Origin: Gottschalkia acidurici 9a
GTDB taxonomy: Bacteria > Bacillota > Clostridia > Tissierellales > Gottschalkiaceae
Assembly (NCBI RefSeq): GCF_000299355.1
Contig: NC_018664.1
Coordinates: 62,001 to 126,000, forward strand
Direction: 5' to 3'
Length of the DNA stretch: 64,000 nt
The notes below the pieces were generated by a model, which worked only from the letters and a program-made list of their open reading frames with translations, was not told the DNA's origin and searched no databases. Shown one piece after another: positions 56,880 through 64,000 of the stretch (position 1 is its first letter; each line of letters opens with the position of its first letter). The translations under genes and the position numbers were made by a program.

Positions 56880-57227
56880 TATGAAGGGAAGAGTAGGATT
56901 AATTTTTATCTGAAAGAGAGCCAAGATAGGTGAAAGTTGGCGTTAAAAGTTATTCTGAATATGGCCCCTGAGTTATATAGTTGAAATTAAGTAGGCTATA
57001 TCGGAAATCAACCGTTATATTGATGGGTTAAAGACCTAGTGAGTTCTAAATTGTGAAGTTTAGATAAATTAGAGTGGTACCGCGAAGACTAAGCCTTCGT
57101 CTCTATAAAGTGATACTTAATTTAGTTAGATTTTATATCTGGCTGAATTTTAGTTGAACTTATCAAAGAATAATATAATTCTGAAAAATTGTATTATTTC
57201 TTGATAAAGAGATAGAAGGTTTTTTTA
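56880..57227 (+). promoter_or_regulatory. T-box riboswitch (Met specifier) with inserted hairpin, upstream of metG
   Basis: Stem I includes AGAGAGCCAAGATAGGTGAA (about 56924) and a specifier region GAATATGGCC with codon ATG at 56961-56963. The T-box TGGTACCGCG is at 57075-57084. The terminator pairs CCTTCGTCTCT (57094-57104) with AGAGATAGAAGG (57208-57219), followed by T7 (57220-57226). Between the two arms sits an extra 21-bp hairpin (57160-57180/57187-57207). Uncharged tRNA-Met should stabilise the antiterminator and raise metG expression. The 380 bases before it (56497-56879) show no gene. Confidence 0.92.
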
Positions 57228-57258
57228 TATAAAAATATAAACGATGGAGGATGAGAAA

Positions 57259-59201
57259 ATGAGTAAAAAAAGTTTTTACGTAACAACACCTATCTATTAT
57301 CCAAGTGATAATTTACATATAGGTCATACTTACTGTACTGTTGCAACAGATACAATGGCTAGATTTAAAAGATTACAAGGATATGATGTTAAATTTTTAA
57401 CAGGAACAGATGAGCATGGTCAGAAAATTCAAACAGTGGCTAAAGAAAAAGGACTTAAGCCAAAGGAATTTCTAGATGGAATAGTAGGTAATATAAAAGA
57501 ATTATGGAAAGCTTTAGATATATCATATGACAGATTTATAAGAACTACAGATGAAGATCATAAAGAAATAGTACAAAAGATATTTCAAAAATTATATGAT
57601 AAAGGTGATATATATAAAGGATTCTATGAAGGACACTATTGTACTCCTTGTGAATCATTTTGGACAGAAACCCAACTAGAAGATGGAAAGTGTCCAGATT
57701 GTAAAAGAGAAGTGAAGTTTGCAAAAGAAGAGACTTATTTTTTCAGATTATCAAAATATCAAGATAGATTATTAGAATTATTACAAAGAGATGATTTTTT
57801 ACAACCAGAATCAAGAAGAAATGAAATGATAAATAACTTCATAAAGCCAGGACTAGAAGATTTAAGTGTGACTAGATCGTCATTTGATTGGGGAATAAAG
57901 GTGCCATTTGACGATAAACATGTAATATATGTTTGGATAGATGCACTAAGCAACTATATAACAGCGCTTGGATATTTAACTGGTAATGATGAAGAATTTA
58001 AAAAATATTGGCCAGCAGATATTCAATTTGTAGGAAAAGAGATAGTTAGATTCCACACTATTATATGGCCTGCAATTTTAATGGCTTTAGATATAGAGCT
58101 TCCTAAGAAAGTATTTGGTCACGGTTGGATACTATTTGACGATGATAAGATGTCAAAATCAAAAGGAAATGTAATATATCCAGAACCACTAATTGAGCTG
58201 TATGGAGTGGATGCTTTAAAATATTTCTTACTAAGAGAATTCTCATTTGGAAATGATGGCTCTTATACTAATGAGAAGTTTTTACAAAGACTTAATGCAG
58301 ATCTTGCAAATGATTTAGGAAACTTAGTTAGTAGAACTATAGCTATGATAGAAAAGTATAATGATGGAATAATACCACAGCCTACAAAAGATGGTGAGTT
58401 TGATGATTCACTTAAAGAATTGGTTGTAAATGCTTATGCTAAAGTTGAAGATCATATGGAAAAGGTTAGCTTCAGTAATGCACTAGAAGAGATATGGAAG
58501 GTTATAAGTAGAGCAAACAAATATGTAGATGAAACAGCACCTTGGATACTAGCAAAAGAAGAAGAAAATAAAGAAAGATTAAACACAGTATTATACAATT
58601 TAGCAGAAACTATAAGAGTTGTGTCAATTCTTATAAGACCATTTATGGAGAAAACTTCAGACAATATCTTAAGACAATTAGGACTAGGTGAAAGTAAAGC
58701 TAACTGGGAAGATATAAAAGAGTGGGGAAAATTACAATCAGGATTACAAGTACAAAAAGGTGAGCCAATGTTCCCACGACTAGATATTAAAAAAGAGTTA
58801 GAAAACTTAGTAAAAACTAATCAAGAATTTATAGCAAAAAGAAGAGGACAAAATCAAGAAGAAGAGATAGTTGAGGATGATAGTATAACTATAGACGATT
58901 TTGATAAGATAGATTTAAGAGTAGCGGAAGTAATAAAGGCAGAGAAACATCCTGATGCTGATAGACTTTTAGTATTACAATTAAAACTAGGAGAAGAAAC
59001 AAGGCAAGTAGTATCAGGAATAGCTAAATACTACAGCCCAGAAGATTTAATAGGCAAAAAGGTAATACTCGTATATAACTTAAAGCCAGTAAAACTAAGA
59101 GGAATAGAGTCTCATGGAATGATTTTAGCAGCAGATAAAGGAAAAAACTTACTTTAGCAAGTACACTAGAAGATATAGCAAGCGGAGCTAAAGTTAAGTA
59201 A
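57259..59201 (+). CDS. metG: methionyl-tRNA synthetase, frameshifted at the C-terminus
   Basis: Start ATG 57259 (GGAGG upstream), not the ATG at 57244 inside the ribosome site. Class I synthetase with the HIGH-type motif HIGHTY, zinc cysteines (CTPCESFW and CPDC), the KMSKS loop (DKMSKSKGNV) and a C-terminal tRNA-binding OB domain (FDKIDLRVAEVIKAEKHPDA). The zero frame stops at 59157. A -1 shift at A-AAA-AAC (59142-59148) gives the usual ending LTLASTLEDIASGAKVK with stop 59199-59201, about 647 residues. The T-box upstream fits methionine control. Confidence 0.94.
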
Positions 59202-59296
59202 TAAACCAAAATCAAGTTTTTGACTTTGTGCGAGCCACTTACTCATCAAGAGAACAAAGTTTGCTAAGAAGAGTAATAAAGAGGAGAAATGAAAAG

Positions 59297-60064
59297 ATGT
59301 TATTAGATAGTCATGCACATTTAGATGATAAAAGATTTGATGATGATAGAGAAAATATAATAAAAAATCTAAACAGTAATGGAGTAGAATTAGTTATAAA
59401 TATAGGAGCAGATATACCATCATCAGTAAAAGGAGTGTCATTATCAGAAGAATATGAAAATATATATGCTACAGTAGGAGTTCATCCTCATGATTCAAAA
59501 GATGTAGATGAAACTACCATAGAACTACTGAGGGCTTTAGCTAAAAAGGATAAGGTAGTAGGAATAGGAGAGATAGGATTAGATTATCATTATGATAATT
59601 CTCCTAGAGATGTGCAAAGAAAATGGTTTAGAGAACAGATAAAGCTAGCAAAAGAGCTTAAACTACCTATAGTAGTTCATGAAAGAGAAGCAAGTGAAGA
59701 TGTATATAATATACTGAAAGAAGAGTCCAACGAAAACTTAACAGGTGTTATTCACTGCTTTTCTGGAAGTTTAGAAATGGCAAGAGAATATATCAAGATG
59801 GGATTCTATATTTCATTTGCTGGACCTGTAACTTTTAAAAATGCAAAAAAACCTAAAGAGGTAGCAAGTGAAATACCTTTAGATAAACTGTTGATAGAAA
59901 CAGACTCTCCATATTTAACACCAGAACCATATAGAGGAAAGAGAAATGATCCGACTTATGTAAGGTATGTAGCTGAAACTATAGCTAAGTTAAAAGATAT
60001 TTCATATGAGGAAATAGTAGAAGTTACAAATAAAAATGCAAAAAAACTGTTCGGGATTAATTAA
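59297..60064 (+). CDS. TatD-family metal-dependent hydrolase
   Basis: 255 residues from ATG 59297; the open frame reaches back to 59228, but MLLDSHAHLDDKRFDDDREN is the family start. Metal ligands: SHAHLD, GEIGLDYH, VVHEREA, IHCFSG and ETDSPYL. A 3'-5' DNase/RNase family. Same place as Bacillus yabD after metG. Confidence 0.93.
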   Translation: MLLDSHAHLDDKRFDDDRENIIKNLNSNGVELVINIGADIPSSVKGVSLSEEYENIYATVGVHPHDSKDVDETTIELLRALAKKDKVVGIGEIGLDYHYDNSPRDVQRKWFREQIKLAKELKLPIVVHEREASEDVYNILKEESNENLTGVIHCFSGSLEMAREYIKMGFYISFAGPVTFKNAKKPKEVASEIPLDKLLIETDSPYLTPEPYRGKRNDPTYVRYVAETIAKLKDISYEEIVEVTNKNAKKLFGIN

Positions 60065-60144
60065 CAAGCTTAAAAGAAACTGTTATAGTATTAAAATTAT
60101 GAATATTTGAATATATAGATATAAAATTTTATTGTCAACACTGA

Positions 60145-60189
60145 AAAGAATTCTTATAGAAAATAATTTTCTATAAGAATTCTTTTTTT
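60145..60189 (+). terminator. terminator after tatD
   Basis: A 19-bp perfect stem (60145-60163 with 60167-60185, containing AAGAATTCTTATAG) with T-run to 60189. Confidence 0.85.
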
Positions 60190-60328
60190 GATATAAAAGT
60201 ATAATTTAAAAGTCGAATTTCCTGGGAAATAAAAATATAATGGAATGTTTTGACCGTTTTTTAGGTAAATATCTTTGCAATTTATAAGCACTTCCTACTT
60301 GAAAAATATATACTTATACAAAATAGTA

Positions 60329-60356
60329 ACATACATGAATATATACCCATATACTA
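60329..60356 (+). promoter_or_regulatory. candidate sigma-K promoter
   Basis: AC (60329-60330), 17 bases, CATATACTA (60348-60356) matches the sigma-K pattern AC-N16/17-CATANNNTA. It lies 36 bases before the His-rich protein gene. AT-rich DNA makes chance matches possible. Confidence 0.45.
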
Positions 60357-60391
60357 ATATAGAAAATTAATATATAAGGAGTGATTGTTAA

Positions 60392-61018
60392 ATGTTACGA
60401 CCTAAGGGAGTACGTAGAGATGATAGAAAACCAGCTAAGAAACCAGAACACAAGCCAGTAGTTAAGCCAACACCACCGGAAAAGCCAATGCCAACTAAAC
60501 CATCGAGACCAAGCCATCCGGACTGTGAATATCCAGTTAGACCAAAACCAAGTTATCCAGATTGTGATTATCCAATGTTACCAACACGTCCAAAACATCC
60601 AGAAAGTATGTATCCTTGTCCATATCCGCACCACAATCCATGCCACAATCCTCACCATCGTCCACATCACAATCCATGCCACCGTCCTCATCACCGTCCA
60701 CATATGATAATGCCAGGCATGGATTTAAACCATCTTATGATGAATCCAATGATCAGAAGATGTGTATTAAATTGCCTTAGACAACATGGATGTGTACCTA
60801 TGCCAAGAATGGCACCACAAAGGCCACATATGGATCATCATATGCCATGGGAAAGAGGATATTATAGAATGGATGAAGTAGAAGTAGAAAATGAGGATAG
60901 ATACCCGGAGGCCTATGATTTATATGAAGGAATAGAACATAATTTTGAAGAATATGATTACTACAGCGAAGAATTAGAAGAATTTATAGAAAGTACAGAC
61001 TCAGAGGAAGAAAATTAA
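60392..61018 (+). CDS. His/Pro-rich protein, possible spore coat protein
   Basis: 208 residues: a Pro/Lys-rich N-terminus with repeated PSHPDCEYP/PSYPDCDYP units (about 38-60), a His-rich core (HHNPCHNPHHRPHHNPCHRP, about 80-104), a MIMPGMDLNHLMMNPMIRRC segment with several cysteines, and an acidic Tyr-rich C-terminus. No signal peptide. The gene has its own AAGGAGTG ribosome site and a candidate sigma-K promoter. Composition resembles clostridial spore coat proteins and could bind metals; identity is inference. Confidence 0.7.
   Translation: MLRPKGVRRDDRKPAKKPEHKPVVKPTPPEKPMPTKPSRPSHPDCEYPVRPKPSYPDCDYPMLPTRPKHPESMYPCPYPHHNPCHNPHHRPHHNPCHRPHHRPHMIMPGMDLNHLMMNPMIRRCVLNCLRQHGCVPMPRMAPQRPHMDHHMPWERGYYRMDEVEVENEDRYPEAYDLYEGIEHNFEEYDYYSEELEEFIESTDSEEEN
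60630..60701 (+). repeat. two tandem 36-bp repeats inside the His-rich gene
   Basis: Two adjacent 36-base units, each with the core CACAATCCATGCCAC and ending CGTCCA, encode the HHNPCH repeats. They differ at a handful of positions. Confidence 0.7.
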
Positions 61019-61219
61019 AAAGAATTAAAATATTATGAATAATTTAATAAAAAGTGAGTAAACATATATATATGGCTAGAGCTGAATGATTGATATTCTG
61101 CTTTAGCTTTTTCTTTATTGAAGTTATTACAAAAAAGTTACATAATAATAAAAAATGTTTGACAAATGTATCAAAGTAGAATAGAATACAAAAGAGCCAA
61201 AAAACTAGGAGGTAATTTT

Positions 61220-62281
61220 ATGAAAAGGATAACTAGGAACAAAAGGCTTGTCACGGTTATATATGCTATAGCCATAATGTTAGTGACAACAACAGCTGCA
61301 ATTGGAGTATATGACTTCAATACTAAAGAGGGGTCCTTAACTATTGACGATAAGAAAGTCGAACTAAAAACTAAAAAAAGTACTGTTTCAGAGTTACTAG
61401 AAGAACAAAAGATAAAAGTAAAAGATGAAGATAGCATAAATGTCTCAATGGATGAGAAATTAAAAGATAAATTTGATATAAAAATAAGAAAAGCTATGCC
61501 AATATCAATAAAATTAAAGAACAATGTAGTTGAGGTTAAAACTACAGAAGAAACAGTAAAAGATGTTTTAAAATCATTAGCAATCTACTATGATAAGGAC
61601 GATGTAATAACACCGGCGCTAGATGAAAAAATAAAGCCAAATACAGAAATCTCAGTAGTAGAAGTTGAAGAGAAAATACAAACAGTAGCAGAAGAAATGG
61701 ACTACAAAGTTGTAACAAATAATAATGGAAATTTAGACAGCGGGAGAACACTAAAAGTTCAAGAAGGTATAAAAGGTTTAAGGGAAAATAAAATAAAAGA
61801 AATATATCAAGATGGCTCACTTATATCTAAAGAAATCGTAGAATCAAATGTGGTTAGAGAACCAGTGGATGAAATAGTTCAAAAGGGAACTAAAGCTGTT
61901 ATGGTTGCATCTAGGGGAGGAAAAAGCACTCCCAGTGGACAGAGCTCAAACGTTTCACTAGCAGGCAAGAGAAGTATAGTTATGACAGCAACAGCATACG
62001 ACTTATCATTCCAAAGTACAGGAAAAAATCCTGGGGATAGGGGGTATGGACTTACAGCTTCAGGAACTCAAGTAAGACCTGGAGTAGTTGCAGTAGACCC
62101 TAAAGTTATTCCACTTGGAACAAAACTATATGTAGAGTCTATGGACGGATATCCATCGTATGGGTATGCAGTAGCTGAGGATACAGGTGGAGCTATAAAA
62201 GGAAACAAGATAGATGTATTCCTTCAAAGTGGAACTAAAGAATTCGGAAGAAGACAAGTAAAAGTTTATATATTAGATTAA
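61220..62281 (+). CDS. YabE-like protein with DUF348, G5 and 3D domains
   Basis: 353 residues from ATG 61220 with AGGAGGT upstream. N-terminal membrane anchor (about 12-32), two DUF348 repeats (about 40-95 and 95-150), a G5 domain (about 150-225) and a C-terminal 3D domain (TATAYDLSFQSTGKNPGDRG and PLGTKLYVE, ending AEDTGGAIKGNKIDVF), which holds the three conserved aspartates. Probably a cell-wall hydrolase related to resuscitation-promoting factors. Same place as Bacillus yabE. Confidence 0.92.
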   Translation: MKRITRNKRLVTVIYAIAIMLVTTTAAIGVYDFNTKEGSLTIDDKKVELKTKKSTVSELLEEQKIKVKDEDSINVSMDEKLKDKFDIKIRKAMPISIKLKNNVVEVKTTEETVKDVLKSLAIYYDKDDVITPALDEKIKPNTEISVVEVEEKIQTVAEEMDYKVVTNNNGNLDSGRTLKVQEGIKGLRENKIKEIYQDGSLISKEIVESNVVREPVDEIVQKGTKAVMVASRGGKSTPSGQSSNVSLAGKRSIVMTATAYDLSFQSTGKNPGDRGYGLTASGTQVRPGVVAVDPKVIPLGTKLYVESMDGYPSYGYAVAEDTGGAIKGNKIDVFLQSGTKEFGRRQVKVYILD

Positions 62282-62300
62282 ATAAAAATAGATAATATAC

Positions 62301-62325
62301 AGGTTGCTTTTTAGCAACCTTTTTT
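62301..62325 (+). terminator. terminator after yabE-like gene
   Basis: AGGTTGC (62301-62307) pairs with GCAACCT (62314-62320), then T-run. Confidence 0.9.
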
Positions 62326-62450
62326 ATTGGAAATTAAAAAACTAATAGAAACTAGACTTGTAGTGATATAATATAGTATAAGAAAGACTAATTTGAACTG
62401 TAAGATAGGTAAAGTAGCCAAGTAGATATTTATCTAAAGGAAGTGAACTT

Positions 62451-62996
62451 ATGATAAAGGAAATAATAGTAGTTGAAGGAAGAGATGATATATCAGCGGT
62501 GAAAAAGGCCGTAGAAGCTGAAGTAATAGCAACTCATGGACTTGGGATAACAGAGGAAACCTTAAAGCAAATAAGGATAGCGGGAGAAAGACGAGGCGTT
62601 ATAATATTCACAGATCCAGATTATCCTGGAGAAAAAATTAGAAAAATAGTTTCAGAAGGGGTTAAGAACTGTAAGCATGCTTTCTTACCAAAAGATAAAG
62701 CTTTAAAAGACGGAGATATAGGAATAGAAAATGCAAAGCCGGAGGATATAATACAAGCATTAAATAAAGCTAGAGTAGAGACTATAAGACCAAATAATGA
62801 ATTTTCAAAGTCTGATCTTTTAAAGTACGGTTTAATAGGGACTGAAGATTCAAGTAAGAAAAGAGACTTATTGGGAAGAATATTAGGTATAGGATACTGT
62901 AATTCAAAACAGTTTTTGAAAAGATTGAATAATTACAGCATAGGTAGAGAAGAATTTGAAGAAGCTATAAGGAGTGTGTTAGTAGAACATGAGTAA
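62451..62996 (+). CDS. rnmV: ribonuclease M5
   Basis: 181 residues. Toprim-domain nuclease that matures 5S rRNA; VVEGRDDISAVKKAVEAEVI and FTDPDYPGEKIRK carry the conserved acidic residues. It overlaps ksgA by 8 bases, as usual. Confidence 0.94.
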   Translation: MIKEIIVVEGRDDISAVKKAVEAEVIATHGLGITEETLKQIRIAGERRGVIIFTDPDYPGEKIRKIVSEGVKNCKHAFLPKDKALKDGDIGIENAKPEDIIQALNKARVETIRPNNEFSKSDLLKYGLIGTEDSSKKRDLLGRILGIGYCNSKQFLKRLNNYSIGREEFEEAIRSVLVEHE

Positions 62997-63858
62997 TGAA
63001 CTGTATATACCAAGTGTCACTAAGGAAATAGTGAGTAAGTATGGATTTAAGTTCTCTAAAAGCTTAGGACAAAATTTTTTGGTGGATGGAAATATCATAA
63101 GAAACATATGTGAAGGTGCAAATATAACTGAAGAAGATGGAATAATAGAGATAGGACCTGGGATAGGAACTCTTACTCAACAATTATCTAAATATGCAAA
63201 AAAAGTAGTAGCTATAGAATTAGATAAAAAGCTATTACCAATTTTAGAGGAAACTTTAAGTGAGTGTGAAAACGTTAAGGTAATAAATGAAGATGTACTT
63301 AAAGTAGATTTAGAAAGATTAATAGAAGAAGAATTTAAAGGATTGAATGTAAAAGTGGTGGCAAATCTTCCTTATTATATAACCACTCCTATTATAATGA
63401 AACTTCTTGAAAGTAAGTTAGATATACAACAAATAGTAGTAATGATTCAGAAAGAAGTAGCCTTAAGAATGCAAGCAAATCCAGGAAATAAAGATTATGG
63501 AGCACTATCAATAGCAGTACAGTATTATTCACAACCAGAAATAATAGCTAATGTTCCTGCATCAGTATTTATACCAAGACCTAATGTGGATTCAGCAGTA
63601 ATAATGTTAAGTGTATATGATGAACCTAAAGTTAAAGTTAAAGATGAAAAGCTAATGTTTAACGTAGTAAAGTCAGCATTTGGCCAAAGAAGAAAAACAC
63701 TTTTAAATGCATTAAGTGGAGGAAATTTAAACTTGACTAAAGAAGAAGTAAGTAAAGTACTAGAAGAAGCAAATATAGATCCTAAAAAGAGAGGGGAAGT
63801 ATTAGCTATAGAAGATTTTGTTAATATATCAGATAAAATATGCTCTTTAAAAAAGTAA
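62989..63858 (+). CDS. rsmA: 16S rRNA dimethyladenosine transferase
   Basis: 289 residues, also called KsgA. It dimethylates two adenines near the 3' end of 16S rRNA. SAM motif EIGPGIGTLT, catalytic NLPYYITTPI and the N-terminal KSLGQNFL are all present. Coupled to rnmV. Confidence 0.96.
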   Translation: MSNELYIPSVTKEIVSKYGFKFSKSLGQNFLVDGNIIRNICEGANITEEDGIIEIGPGIGTLTQQLSKYAKKVVAIELDKKLLPILEETLSECENVKVINEDVLKVDLERLIEEEFKGLNVKVVANLPYYITTPIIMKLLESKLDIQQIVVMIQKEVALRMQANPGNKDYGALSIAVQYYSQPEIIANVPASVFIPRPNVDSAVIMLSVYDEPKVKVKDEKLMFNVVKSAFGQRRKTLLNALSGGNLNLTKEEVSKVLEEANIDPKKRGEVLAIEDFVNISDKICSLKK

Positions 63859-63948
63859 TTTATATATTTTGTTTATCTTTTTAAAAACAGTTCACTATTC
63901 CCATTGTCATACATATACTAAGTAATAATGACTAAAGGAGGGGGAGTA

Positions 63949-64000
63949 GTGTTTTTAAGAAAATTCATCATATTAAATAAAAAAAGTGACCAAAATGCTA
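63949..64000 (+). CDS. partial CDS at window end, unknown product
   Basis: GTG 63949 with the strong ribosome site AAAGGAGGGGG starts a frame that runs off the window: (M)FLRKFIILNKKSDQNA. Too short to identify. Confidence 0.5.
   Translation, partial: MFLRKFIILNKKSDQNA

Noticed and set aside
60630-60701. CRISPR-like repeats
   Set aside because: They are adjacent coding repeats without spacers, inside the His-rich protein gene. No CRISPR array or cas gene is present in the window.

Overview
The window is about 64 kb of AT-rich DNA (roughly 30% GC by eye) from an anaerobic, endospore-forming member of the Clostridia. Signs are rubrerythrin, a 2[4Fe-4S] ferredoxin, split glycine dehydrogenase genes (gcvPA/gcvPB), sporulation genes (bofA, gin, spmA, spmB, a candidate sigma-K promoter), strong GGAGG ribosome sites and many TTG/GTG starts. 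A Peptostreptococcaceae-like origin is a guess. The right half keeps the gene order of the Bacillus subtilis origin-proximal block: tRNA-Ser, SRP RNA, dnaX, ybaB, recR, bofA, gin, speA-like, tmk, darA, yaaR, holB, ricT, trmN6, rsmI, abrB, metG, tatD, yabE, rnmV, ksgA.

Region 1 (1-9000) is accessory. It holds an agr-type quorum-sensing locus: LytTR response regulator, AgrC-like kinase, AgrB protease and a 48-residue AgrD-like propeptide that has no cysteine. It also holds an ABC transporter of the bacteriocin export/immunity type, a decayed agrC copy, a transposase fragment and an IS200/IS605-like right-end remnant. The same promoter module (two CCAGTTRTA repeats 21 bp apart, 9 bp upstream of a TTGAAR -35 box) occurs three times: before the transporter, before agrB, and once with no gene after it. 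A simple reading is a peptide-pheromone circuit that induces itself and the transporter.

Region 2 (9000-16230) is a divergent threonine cluster: hom and lysC leftwards, thrC, thrB and an ACT-domain gene rightwards, followed by sppA and an RDD membrane protein. Region 3 (16280-22870) is a glycine cleavage unit (gcvT, gcvH, gcvPA, gcvPB) behind a tandem glycine riboswitch with terminator, plus lipB and lipA, which make the lipoyl group for GcvH. Region 4 (22900-39100) has an FG-GAP lipoprotein with a two-component system, a MerR/MATE efflux pair with a clear 19-bp-spacer operator, bioY-bioB behind a BirA-type operator, a conserved unknown gene with a strong operator-like promoter, a ccdA-TlpA redox pair, a membrane dipeptidase, a PAS kinase with a REC-DUF2294 regulator, and modE-like/modA/modB without modC.

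Region 5 (39100-64000) is the conserved housekeeping and sporulation block, interrupted by a fumarate hydratase/malic enzyme cluster (44658-47247). A methionine T-box precedes metG.

A cross-cutting oddity: four genes (modE-like, dnaX, the Orn/Lys/Arg decarboxylase, metG) are each broken at an A-AAA-AAG or A-AAA-AAC heptamer, and in each a -1 shift restores the family-typical protein. A fifth gene (lipoprotein at 22896) breaks near its end in another A run. This means either systematic homopolymer miscounting or real slippage; reads would decide.
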